DNA from: Gammaproteobacteria bacterium
GTDB lineage: Bacteria > Pseudomonadota > Gammaproteobacteria > UBA6002
Reading direction: 5' to 3'
Assembly (NCBI GenBank): GCA_020050845.1
Contig: JAGVJZ010000014.1
Span: forward strand, 1 to 39,181
DNA length: 39,181 bases
How positions within the stretch are numbered: position 1 is the first letter of the stretch; the number at the start of each line of letters is the position of its first letter. The position numbers and the translations under genes were made by a program. Positions 9,020 through 20,623 of the stretch are shown one piece after another. The notes under the pieces were generated by a model. It was not told the DNA's origin. It ran no database searches and saw only the letters and a list, made by a program, of their open reading frames with translations.

Positions 9020-9090
9020 AGTAGTATTGTTTGATCTTACAGAATTTTAGAGGGATTGTTAACCTGCGGATTTCTTATAAGGTAGTAAGC

Positions 9091-10053
9091 TTACGCCTTA
9101 AAAGTAGGCTCCGAAAGTTCAAAAGATTGGTTTATTTTGATTTGTTGTCGACATTCTAAATCAAAGATGAGTTTCTGAAGGCTGGTTTCATGCTGTAACA
9201 TCTCTTTGAATTCATTGTAATGGTCATGATTTTCAAAGAAAATTTCATCGATATGATCGACCATATCGGAAGTTAGATTGATTTTGGGCTGTTGATTTTG
9301 CCAAAACGAAAACTGCGGACTATCAGGTGATTCTTTGCTGAGACTAGGAGTAAATTTTAAACTTATGCTACAAAGCAAACTCTCATTATCAGACTGACAA
9401 TCTTCTGCTGCTGGCAGGGTGTTTGCATACTGCTGTGGGTTTTTGAGCAGTTCTATCAATTTGGCTGCAGATAAGTTAAGACGTACTGTTCTTGCTTGAG
9501 GGCTAGAGAGCATCGGTGCACCATAGTTTTGCTCTGGAATTCCATTCGCAGCATATCGCCAATGTAAGAAGGTGGGCATGGTCTGAGTGAGATGCACGGA
9601 TTCCGGACGCTTCGCCTGCATTCTTTCTAGTATTGTCTTATGGCTTGATGGATTCGATGGTGCTTTGACTATCTCTAGGGGTTCATCATCCTGCACGATA
9701 CTGGCATAAGACTTTTTTTGAGCCATCTTCTTTAGATTTAAGAAAACCTCACCATTAAGGCGATCGCCTATTAAATGCGCAAAGTTCTTTTTGAGGTTCT
9801 GTAATTCTTCGAGGATAGCAACCACTTCCGAGGTGGTATTAAGAGATTTGGCGTGAATTTTATTTTTTAAGAGAGCGAGTTCTTTATGGACGAGACGAAC
9901 CTGCCTGCGTTCAACCAAGTTACTAAGTAACGGCAGATTAGAAATAAGCTGCCCAATCCAATTTTTAAAAACAGACCGCCAATGAGTCGACGCCTCCTGC
10001 TCATCACAGAAGTCATTAACTCTTTTTACGGGGGTGTATCCATACCAAGCCAT
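9091..10053 (-). CDS. Hypothetical protein (320 aa)
   Basis: Intact ORF; no domain recognised. Confidence 0.55.
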   Translation of the reverse strand: MAWYGYTPVKRVNDFCDEQEASTHWRSVFKNWIGQLISNLPLLSNLVERRQVRLVHKELALLKNKIHAKSLNTTSEVVAILEELQNLKKNFAHLIGDRLNGEVFLNLKKMAQKKSYASIVQDDEPLEIVKAPSNPSSHKTILERMQAKRPESVHLTQTMPTFLHWRYAANGIPEQNYGAPMLSSPQARTVRLNLSAAKLIELLKNPQQYANTLPAAEDCQSDNESLLCSISLKFTPSLSKESPDSPQFSFWQNQQPKINLTSDMVDHIDEIFFENHDHYNEFKEMLQHETSLQKLIFDLECRQQIKINQSFELSEPTFKA

Positions 10054-10195
10054 CCATTGCCGCTCCCGTTAAGAGGGTGAACATTATACACAGGTTCTAA
10101 TGAGTCAGACAAGATCTGCTTTACTCACAGCTCGTCACATGATAAAAGATTGAAAACCTAACTGTTTATACTAAATAACATTATCTGGATGAAAA

Positions 10196-11851
10196 ATGGA
10201 GAACCCTCAAGAACATCAATCAAATGCTTCATATTTAACGGTGGGGACAGTTGATGAGATAAAAGAACTTAGCGCTAGAGGCCGCATTAATCTAGTATCG
10301 CTAACCGTTAGAAATACCGCTATTGACTTTCACTTACTTGCAGTTGTTTTGCAGAATAATATGCAAACTCTCAAGATTCTAATCCTTAATAACAGTGGCG
10401 ATAAAATAACTGATGTTAATTTCCACAGCTTTAAACAGTTTCACCAGGCACTGCAATGCTGTGTTAACTTAGACCACCTTGCGTTAAATCATTTCGGCCA
10501 TCATTTGTTTGTTTTGCAATATCCCGATATCGTTAATTTTATTTGCGTAACTACGAGTTTGCCAAAACTGAGAATTTTGTCTTTCAGTGGCACCTATTTT
10601 AGTTCTATAGGATTTTTCTTTAATAGGTTACGTACTAATAAAAGCATCAAAGAATTAAATTTAGAAAATCCACCTGATAGCAGAGCTTTGGCTTATTTTC
10701 ATGAAGTTGCAGGCAACACAACCCTAGAAAAGCTTATTTTAGGTCAATCGCAGATCGAACTTCAGTATGTTTTGACCGTAATTAAGGTAATAACTCAAGG
10801 TGTGATTAACGTTTTAGATTGGAATCCAGAGGCAGGTTATCAAACAAAAGTTTCAGATTTAAAAAAGGAGTTGAGTAGTTCTGATAAAAGTGATGGAAGA
10901 AAAACAGATCATGCAAGTAGCTATCATTTTACTAAGCAACAGTTACAGTTGAATCAATATCAACGTGCTTACAAGCTATTACAAGAAGCAAAAAAACTTA
11001 CAGAAGCGCGTCAGCAAAGCCCCAAAAAGAATGTTGTCATTGAAATTCCAGATGAAGAGGCTTTCGATCTTAATTTAATAACCACCACTATTTTATACCA
11101 TAGCAGTGTCGTGGAAAGTTTGACTATCAGAATGCTAAATACAGCAAGGCATGATCCTAGCTTATCATCTGACTTTGAATTATTTTTAAATGCATTGAGT
11201 CAATGCATCAGTTTGCACACCTTGAAGATTGAAACATTTCAAAGTGCATTTTGGGCAAGTTCCGTTCAAGCCTTGTTTAAGACGATTAGCAAATTACCTT
11301 TGAAATTTTTAAGTTTTAAGAAGACTTATATTGGCCCTGTTGGGTTTCAATGCTTAGCGCAGATGGCTGAGCAAAATAAATTAGTCGAGATTGATCTAAC
11401 TTTATCAGGTTTAGTTTATCAAACGAGCGCTGAATTTTTGGCAGAATGTGTAAGCAAAACCTCATTGCAGAGAATTATTTTAGGTAAATCACCAATGACC
11501 TTGAAATGGTGGCAAATGTTAACCAAAGCGCGTGAAAGTAACCCTGCTCGTCCTAAAATCGAATGGCAAGTTAGCCACGAAGAAGAAATGAAGACAAAAA
11601 TGCGAATTATGCTTAATGCTTTAGCTTATGATCAAAATATAACAACTATCGATGACGATTATGAGCAATTCAGTTCAGAAGTTGTGGACATCGAGCAACA
11701 ATTGCAAACATTCGTCTCTGACCGCGAATCAGTGACTGGGTTGCTTGCAGTATATGGTGATCCAACTTCTGACGAGAGGAAAAAGCTTATCAACAAGAGC
11801 TCTAGCGCACCATCAAAAAGTTATGGCGCGACTACTCCTAGGCCGGTTTGA
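10196..11851 (+). CDS. Degenerate LRR-like hypothetical protein (551 aa)
   Basis: LRR-like segments such as LKILILNNSGDKIT, NLDHLALNHF, LPKLRILSFSGTYFSSIGF, SIKELNLENPP, TLEKLILGQSQI and LKFLSFKKTYIGPVGFQCLAQ. Confidence 0.65.
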   Translation: MENPQEHQSNASYLTVGTVDEIKELSARGRINLVSLTVRNTAIDFHLLAVVLQNNMQTLKILILNNSGDKITDVNFHSFKQFHQALQCCVNLDHLALNHFGHHLFVLQYPDIVNFICVTTSLPKLRILSFSGTYFSSIGFFFNRLRTNKSIKELNLENPPDSRALAYFHEVAGNTTLEKLILGQSQIELQYVLTVIKVITQGVINVLDWNPEAGYQTKVSDLKKELSSSDKSDGRKTDHASSYHFTKQQLQLNQYQRAYKLLQEAKKLTEARQQSPKKNVVIEIPDEEAFDLNLITTTILYHSSVVESLTIRMLNTARHDPSLSSDFELFLNALSQCISLHTLKIETFQSAFWASSVQALFKTISKLPLKFLSFKKTYIGPVGFQCLAQMAEQNKLVEIDLTLSGLVYQTSAEFLAECVSKTSLQRIILGKSPMTLKWWQMLTKARESNPARPKIEWQVSHEEEMKTKMRIMLNALAYDQNITTIDDDYEQFSSEVVDIEQQLQTFVSDRESVTGLLAVYGDPTSDERKKLINKSSSAPSKSYGATTPRPV

Positions 11852-13377
11852 GTCGAAGGAGAAATCTTAGGATATCGACTTAAGACATCTTTTCTCTCTT
11901 GTGAGTTCCACACTTTAAAGAAGCCATGTTTTTTCACAGCATCCGTCCAATTTTCTTTCGCTCTAATTGTTCGAATGATGAAGTCACAAACCAGAGCAAC
12001 TTGTTTGGGATCACGTACAGTATTGCCAGCTACATAAGAGAGAATGTAGGTTAGTAAGTCTCTAGGTAAGCGCTTGAGAGAAGATTTTTCTTGCCGACTC
12101 CCTTGAGCAATAACAATAGCTTTGTCAATAAATTGCTGTTCTTTTGCTCTTTTGTTCAGTGAGATGACGCTTGCAAGATTGTTCCCATTTGCAACTTCAA
12201 TATCATTGCCAAAAATATAAAGTGAGGTGAGGTCAATATTGTTAACAAACGCTATAGCCCCCCAGTTTCCGATTAGGTTGTGACTAACACAAAGAGCAGT
12301 CAGATGAGTATTTGTCGCCAAAATGCTAGCTCCTGTATCCGTGATCCCATTGCTTTGGGCATCAAGAGAAGTTAGTCGAGTATTATTAGACAAAGCTATA
12401 GCGCCTGCATCTTCGATAGCGTTGCCATTGATTTGAAGCACAGTCAGACTGGTATTTTTAGCGAGAGCTATAGCCCCCTCCTGATCAATCTCATTACGGC
12501 TGACATTAAGCATAGTCAGGCGAGTATTATTCGCAAACGCTCTGGCTCCCCCGTTCCCGATCCCGTTGTCGCTGACATTAAGCTCAGTCAAGCGACCATT
12601 GTTAGCCAGAACTACAGCTCCCTCATGTCTGATCCCGTTATGCCCGATAGCCAAGGAAGTCAAACCAACCATGTTAGCTAGAGCTATAGTCCCCTCCTTC
12701 GTGATGTCATTGCCACCGACATTAAGCTTAGTTAGACGAGTATTACCAGCCAAAGCTTGAGCCCCCATATTCCCAATCAGGTTGTTATAAAGGTCAAGTG
12801 AAAGCAGATGACTATTTGCTGCTAAAGCACGAGCCCCTGTATCTGTGATTTCGTTGCTATGAACATCAAGAGAAGTGAGACGAATATTGAGGGAGAAAGG
12901 TACGACACCTAAATCTGTGATTTTGTTACTGCTAATATCCAAAGAAGTCAGATAAGTATTTCCAGCCAAAGCTTTAACTCCCTCATCTGTGATCCCGTTG
13001 TTCTGAAGACCAAGAGAAATCAAATGAGTATTGTTAGCCAAAAACATCGCCCCAGCATCTCCGAGTACATTGCCGCAAGCAACAAGAGAAGTTAGTGTAG
13101 CATTAGTAGTCAAAGTCATAATTCCCTGCAGCCCTATCCGGTTATCGCCAACATCAAGAGAGGTCAGGAAAGGATAACTTGCTAAGGCTATAGCGCCAGG
13201 AAGTCCGATTTGGTTGGCGTTAATATCAAGAACAGTCAGATGAGTATTTGATGCTAGAGCAGCAATTAAGACAGAAATATCAGACTCATTAAGACTTTGA
13301 TTTCTTAAGCTAAGGCTAGTTAGTTTTGAATCGTTACTTTTAATTCGTGCTAGTATTTCTGGATTTATTTTTGACAT
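11821..13377 (-). CDS. Leucine-rich repeat protein (RI-like) with C-terminal F-box-like motif
   Basis: 15 consecutive 24-aa repeats of the type NTxLTSLDVxxNxITDxGAxALAx (aa 44-403), then LPRDLLTYILSYV...PKQVALVCDFI at aa 437-468. Confidence 0.85.
   Translation of the reverse strand: MSKINPEILARIKSNDSKLTSLSLRNQSLNESDISVLIAALASNTHLTVLDINANQIGLPGAIALASYPFLTSLDVGDNRIGLQGIMTLTTNATLTSLVACGNVLGDAGAMFLANNTHLISLGLQNNGITDEGVKALAGNTYLTSLDISSNKITDLGVVPFSLNIRLTSLDVHSNEITDTGARALAANSHLLSLDLYNNLIGNMGAQALAGNTRLTKLNVGGNDITKEGTIALANMVGLTSLAIGHNGIRHEGAVVLANNGRLTELNVSDNGIGNGGARAFANNTRLTMLNVSRNEIDQEGAIALAKNTSLTVLQINGNAIEDAGAIALSNNTRLTSLDAQSNGITDTGASILATNTHLTALCVSHNLIGNWGAIAFVNNIDLTSLYIFGNDIEVANGNNLASVISLNKRAKEQQFIDKAIVIAQGSRQEKSSLKRLPRDLLTYILSYVAGNTVRDPKQVALVCDFIIRTIRAKENWTDAVKKHGFFKVWNSQERKDVLSRYPKISPSTQTGLGVVAP
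12169..13248 (-). repeat. 15 x 72-bp LRR-coding tandem repeat
   Basis: Exact 24-codon periodicity in the translation of the LRR protein. Confidence 0.88.
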
Positions 13378-13621
13378 CGCTCTCTCGAATAGATTGGAAT
13401 AGAAAAGACTATTATTTAGTTATTGATTGCATAGACTGCAAAAGATTTTATTAAATTATCATGTTTTTTTGGCCAAGGCCAATTATTCTATCCAAAAAAT
13501 ATTATAAAAGCCTTCTATCATCAGTCCCATCCAATACGACTCCTCTACCACTACTATTAATAACTGTATTTTATTGGACCCCCAATACTGCCAATATTTC
13601 TTTCTCAAATAAATTTGCATT

Positions 13622-13639
13622 TCGGACTTTATTGTCCGA
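13622..13639. promoter_or_regulatory. Putative hicAB operator palindrome
   Basis: TCGGAC-tttatt-GTCCGA, perfect 6-bp inverted repeat 18 bp upstream of the hicA ATG, next to a TACTATAA -10-like sequence. Confidence 0.45.
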
Positions 13640-13657
13640 TACTATAAGGAAAGCTTA

Positions 13658-13873
13658 ATGAAGGGGTCTGAATTTCTTAAGAGGATTAAAAAACTTGGGA
13701 AGAAAATAGGTGTTAAAGTTGATTTAGTTCAGCAAAGAGGCAAAGGTAGCCATAGCACTTTATATTTTGGAGAAAAATTCACAATTATTCGTAGTTTAAA
13801 AGATGAATTAAAAACTGGAACCTACAATGCAATGTTAAAACAACTTGAGATTGATAAAAATGATTTGGAGTAA
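13658..13873 (+). CDS. hicA: HicA-family mRNA interferase toxin
   Basis: 71 aa with KGSEFLKRIKKLG...GKGSHSTLYFGEKFTIIR...LKTGTYNAMLKQLEI; HicA GSH-type catalytic motif; adjacent HicB. Confidence 0.85.
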   Translation: MKGSEFLKRIKKLGKKIGVKVDLVQQRGKGSHSTLYFGEKFTIIRSLKDELKTGTYNAMLKQLEIDKNDLE

Positions 13874-13878
13874 CTTCA

Positions 13879-14355
13879 ATGCGAGATTTTAATTATCCTG
13901 TTGATCTAATAGAGCAAGAAGAAGGTGGCTATTTAGTTCAATTTATAGATTTGCCAGAAGCTATCACTCAAGGTGAAACAGTTGAAGACGCGTTAAATGA
14001 AGCTTCAGATTGCCTTGAAGAAGCAATTGCTAATCGAATGATAAAAAAATTAGATATACCAGAGCCCAGGCATTTAAAAACAAAAAAAATAGTTCCTCTA
14101 TCTTCTACATTAGCCATCAAAACTGCTTTATATATGACTATGCGAGAAAAAAATATTTCTAATATAGCTTTGGCTAAAAAATTAAATTGCAATGAAAAAG
14201 AAGTAAGGCGTCTTATAGATCCACACTTTAAATCAAAATTTCCTAGGATTGAAGAAGCGTTGCATGTATTAGGCAAGGGTGTAGAAATAATAATTGTTTC
14301 TAGCAGTGAAATTAACCCACTCCGTAACACATTCACAGCCAAAAAACATTGGTAA
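13879..14355 (+). CDS. hicB: HicB-family antitoxin
   Basis: YPVDLIEQEEGGYLVQFIDLPEAITQGETVEDALNEASDCLEEAI HicB core; C-terminal helix-turn-helix-like MREKNISNIALAKKLNCNEKEVRRLIDP. Confidence 0.88.
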   Translation: MRDFNYPVDLIEQEEGGYLVQFIDLPEAITQGETVEDALNEASDCLEEAIANRMIKKLDIPEPRHLKTKKIVPLSSTLAIKTALYMTMREKNISNIALAKKLNCNEKEVRRLIDPHFKSKFPRIEEALHVLGKGVEIIIVSSSEINPLRNTFTAKKHW

Positions 14356-15343
14356 ACCCCTCATCTACCAGCATTTCACAGCCAACAAGACTTCTCTTAC
14401 CACTACTACAATAAAGAACAATCATCTGTGCGCGTGAAAAAGTTTCTAGTTTAGCTTTAAGAGAACTCAAAGGGATGCATACTCCACCACGGTTATCATG
14501 CTGATGCTCTCTTTCAGATCGAACGTCAATCAACAAATAATTTTTGTCACCCAAGCTTTCCAATGAGGCTAACCGTTTGTAATTGATATGAATGCTAGCA
14601 GCCGGTCTAGATGGATGTGAAAAACGACATTTTGGATTAGCAGATAATTTAAAATGTTTTTGCTCAAGAGCCATTGCATCATATTCGATTAAGCAATCTC
14701 TTATGTTGTCTTTACCTGCGTAGAATTTCAACACTTCAAGTGCTTGCAGCGAACTTAGAATGCCAAGCAGTGGACTGATGATACCATTCTCGTGACAACT
14801 TGTGTGTGTAATATTTAGTTGTTCAAAGATACAACGATAACAAACGTGATAACCATCAAATACGGCAAAATGACCTTTATGTTGTAATGCGCTAGCCATG
14901 ACTAATAATTTTTTTTTACTTGCACAGACATCATTCAAAAGAAGTTTAGTTTCAAAATTGTCTGAACAATCGACGATAACATCATGCGACATTATCAGTC
15001 GTTCAACATTGCTGTTATCGATCTTCTCAGGGTAAGTTTTAACATTGATTAAAGGATTTAGTTGTTCTAAGCGTTCCTTTGCCGCTTGAACTTTTGATTG
15101 CTGTAACTGCGAGGTTTGATACAAAATTTGACGAGTTAAATTACTTAACGAAATTGTATCTGGATCCGCTATCCCAATCTCTCCTATCCCAGCTGCTGCT
15201 AGGTATAATAATAACAACGAACCCAGTCCTCCTGCACCGACACACAACACTTTCGCGCGCTTTAATCTGGTTTGAGTGATATAGCTAAACCAATCTAGCA
15301 TTAGGTGACTATGATAGCGTGTTAACTCATCTTCGTTCAGCAT
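14333..15343 (-). CDS. thiF: ThiF/MoeB/HesA-family adenylyltransferase with C-terminal rhodanese domain
   Basis: GAGGLGSLLLLYLAAAGIGEIGIADPDTISLSNLTRQILY nucleotide-binding motif; CYRCIFEQ; rhodanese LLIDVRSEREHQ and VLYCSSGKRS. Start placed at MLNEDELTRYH; the ORF track starts upstream at 15373. Confidence 0.88.
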   Translation of the reverse strand: MLNEDELTRYHSHLMLDWFSYITQTRLKRAKVLCVGAGGLGSLLLLYLAAAGIGEIGIADPDTISLSNLTRQILYQTSQLQQSKVQAAKERLEQLNPLINVKTYPEKIDNSNVERLIMSHDVIVDCSDNFETKLLLNDVCASKKKLLVMASALQHKGHFAVFDGYHVCYRCIFEQLNITHTSCHENGIISPLLGILSSLQALEVLKFYAGKDNIRDCLIEYDAMALEQKHFKLSANPKCRFSHPSRPAASIHINYKRLASLESLGDKNYLLIDVRSEREHQHDNRGGVCIPLSSLKAKLETFSRAQMIVLYCSSGKRSLVGCEMLVDEGFTNVFWL

Positions 15344-16722
15344 AACTTTAGCTTTTGAAAAATTGCTAGCCACTTTTTAACTTCGACGCCAAGCGGCTTA
15401 GTTTGCAATGCGGAAATAAGCGCAAATCCAGCGAATGGCAATTCAGCTAGGCGATTAATATTTAAAAGAGTAATGCCGCCAATCGCAACGACAGGACAAG
15501 TCGCTTTCTGCAGTAGTATTTTAATTTGATGCATTGTTAAAGGTTGTAGTTTATTTTTAGTTCGACTAGGAAAGACCGGACCAATTGCAATATAAGAGGG
15601 TTGCAAGCTTTGTGCTTGTTGCAGTTCCTGCACATTATGCACGCTAATTCCTATCCTTAAACCGCATCTTTTAATACATTCCAAGTCTGCGCTCATCAAA
15701 TCTTCTTGCCCCAAATGAACGCCAAACGCTTCAAATTTTATGGCAAGCTCCCAGTGATCGTTGACAAATAATTGTAGTTTAACTTTTCGAGCAATCTCAC
15801 AAGCTTGTTTTATGGTCGTTTCTAAACTTGAATCAGTTTTTATTCTAAATTGAACTGTTGTTACGCCCTGAGTAATGATTTCTGTTAATGAAGTTAAATC
15901 AGAAACAATGGGATAAAACCCGATTTGGTCGACTCTGGGAAAAGGGGTTTGGCAGTAATTTAAAACTTGCTTGTTATGGCAGATTGCGACCGAGTTTTTG
16001 ATACTCTGTGTTAGAAAGCGTTTGGTGTTTTGTAAAGCAGTTAATAATAATTCTCCACGTGCAAGATTAGCTGCTAGGCAACTCGCAAAGGCACAGCCCG
16101 TTCCTCTAACGGACTTATCAACAATTCGGTTTGTTACAAACCAGTGGGCAAGCTTGCCATTCGCCCAATAATCATAAACTTGATTTGCCTTAGCATGCCC
16201 TCCTTTAATAATAACTTGCCCAACCCCTAGCGCTAATAGTTTTTCTGCTGCCAACTCAATGTCATCAAATGTATTTAACTTCATGCTTACCAACTTTTCA
16301 GCTTCGGGAAGGTTGGGTGTAATGATAGTGGCTAATTGCAAAAAGTTGTTTTGATAAAATTGAAACTCGTCATGATCATGAACCCAAAAACCACTACTAG
16401 TTTGCAGAATAGGATCTAGAATAATTGTTGCTGTAAACTGTTTAAGTTCATGACAAAGTAACTGCATTAATTCTTTGGATTTTATTAAGCCAATTTTGAT
16501 GACTTGTGGCAACATCTGCTTTTTAAGAACATTGATTTGCTCTTTTAAATTTTCAGCATCGACAGATTTAATACTAAGGACTTGGTCATGATCTTGAATC
16601 GCAACACTGGTCAGAAGTGGACAACAGTGAACTCCAAAGACGGCGCAGGTTTTAACATCCACTGCAAGACCCGCACCTCCGCTTGTATCCAAACCTGAAA
16701 TTGACCAAATAACTGGCATCAT
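15337..16722 (-). CDS. thiDE: Bifunctional HMP(-P) kinase / thiamine-phosphate synthase fusion
   Basis: N-terminal ThiD (SGLDTSGGAGLAVDVKT, VIIKGGHA, VRGTGCAFASCLAANLARG) fused to C-terminal ThiE (LFVNDHWELAIKFEAFGVHLGQEDL, YIAIGPVFPSRTK, PVVAIGGI). Confidence 0.92.
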   Translation of the reverse strand: MMPVIWSISGLDTSGGAGLAVDVKTCAVFGVHCCPLLTSVAIQDHDQVLSIKSVDAENLKEQINVLKKQMLPQVIKIGLIKSKELMQLLCHELKQFTATIILDPILQTSSGFWVHDHDEFQFYQNNFLQLATIITPNLPEAEKLVSMKLNTFDDIELAAEKLLALGVGQVIIKGGHAKANQVYDYWANGKLAHWFVTNRIVDKSVRGTGCAFASCLAANLARGELLLTALQNTKRFLTQSIKNSVAICHNKQVLNYCQTPFPRVDQIGFYPIVSDLTSLTEIITQGVTTVQFRIKTDSSLETTIKQACEIARKVKLQLFVNDHWELAIKFEAFGVHLGQEDLMSADLECIKRCGLRIGISVHNVQELQQAQSLQPSYIAIGPVFPSRTKNKLQPLTMHQIKILLQKATCPVVAIGGITLLNINRLAELPFAGFALISALQTKPLGVEVKKWLAIFQKLKLC

Positions 16723-17501
16723 TATTCTAATACCAATGGCTTATCGAATAACGGCGTGCTTGCATGTGCAAAATCTCGCTCAGGCATTCTGCCTGCTTCA
16801 TAAGCAAGTCGACCCGCGGTCACAGCGTGACTAAAGGCCAAGGCCATCTTTACCGGATCATCTGCAAGTGCAACGGCTGTATTAAGCAAAACTCCGTCAA
16901 AGCCGAGTTCCATTGCGGCCGCTGCATGTGAAGGAGTCCCAATTCCTGCATCAATAATTAAAACACATTCTGGAAAGCGCAGTCTTAACAGTTTTAAACC
17001 ATAAGGATTTAATAATCCTTTACCGGAGCCAATCGGTGCTGCCCAAGGCATTAAAATTCGACATCCTAACGAGACTAAGTGCTGGCATACAATTAAATCG
17101 TCAGTACAGTAAGGAAAAACAATAAAATTATCTCGCAGCAATTGTTCACAAGCTTTAACTAGCTCAAAACAATCAGGCTGCAACGTTAATTCATCGCCAA
17201 TGACTTCTAATTTTATCCAATTTGTTTCGAATAAATCACGAGCCACCTTTGCCGTCATAATAGCTTCCTTCGCGCTATGACAACCTGCAGTATTAGGTAA
17301 AACATGACAATTGGTTTTCGTTATTGTCTCCCAGAAAGTATTTTTATTGGTGTTATGGGTTAACTGTCGTCGCAATGACACAGTCACCACTTGCGTATTT
17401 GAGACAGATATTGCTTCTTCCATAACGGTAAGATTCGGATATAAGGCAGTTCCCAAAAATAATCTATTGTGGATTATTTTATTATCAATATGGATGCTCA
17501 T
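16722..17501 (-). CDS. thiG: Thiazole synthase
   Basis: NRLFLGTALYPN, VVTVSLRRQ, LPNTAGCHSAKEA, WIKLEVIGDE, CRILMPWAAPIGSGKGL, VLIIDAGIGTPSHAAAAMELGFDGVLLNTAVA. Confidence 0.97.
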   Translation of the reverse strand: MSIHIDNKIIHNRLFLGTALYPNLTVMEEAISVSNTQVVTVSLRRQLTHNTNKNTFWETITKTNCHVLPNTAGCHSAKEAIMTAKVARDLFETNWIKLEVIGDELTLQPDCFELVKACEQLLRDNFIVFPYCTDDLIVCQHLVSLGCRILMPWAAPIGSGKGLLNPYGLKLLRLRFPECVLIIDAGIGTPSHAAAAMELGFDGVLLNTAVALADDPVKMALAFSHAVTAGRLAYEAGRMPERDFAHASTPLFDKPLVLE

Positions 17502-17692
17502 TTATCCGCCTTGCATTGGAACAATGATATCTATAGCGTCATTTGGTTGGACAACATAGCTCAGATAATCACTACGCTGTATCAGACAAAAATTAACTGC
17601 AACTGCTATTTTACTTTCTGCATAACCGTGAATGCTTAGAAATTTATCCAAAGATATCGATTCTGTTAACTCAATATTTTTATTGTTTAAGG

Positions 17693-17702
<10 letters not shown>
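17502..17702 (-). CDS. thiS: Sulfur carrier protein
   Basis: 66 aa, beta-grasp-like, C-terminal ...IIVPMQGG (diglycine); between thiO and thiG. Confidence 0.95.
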
Positions 17703-20402
<2,700 letters not shown>

Positions 20403-20623
20403 ATGTGCGAGATTCTAATCGTGAAAAGGGATAGAGTCAAATCGATCATGATGGATAGAATACGAAAGACTTGTATGTGAGGAGAGGAACCGCCAATCTT
20501 ATGAAAGTGTTATTTCAAGAGTCTGCTCTGGATCCTTGGCTGGATAGTTCTATGTTTTTGGACACTACTTTGCTGCCAAGGACGGCGATTCCTGGAGTTG
20601 TCACGCTCACGAAATAAGAGTCT

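Noticed and set aside
12433-12760. Plus-strand ORFs antisense to the LRR gene (82 and 64 aa)
   Set aside because: Created by the periodic LRR codons on the opposite strand; repetitive composition mirrors the LRR repeats.
12169-13248. 72-bp periodicity considered as a CRISPR or satellite array
   Set aside because: Period equals 24 codons in an open frame encoding LRR units; no identical repeat/unique spacer pattern.
13468-13481. TTGGCC-AA-GGCCAA-like inverted repeat upstream of hicA
   Set aside because: Short and far (~180 bp) from the hicA start; could easily be chance.
20501-20617. Small ORF MKVLFQESALDPWLDSSMFLDTTLLPRTAIPGVVTLTK
   Set aside because: Only 38 aa, weakly spaced SD, no recognisable family; insufficient to call a gene.
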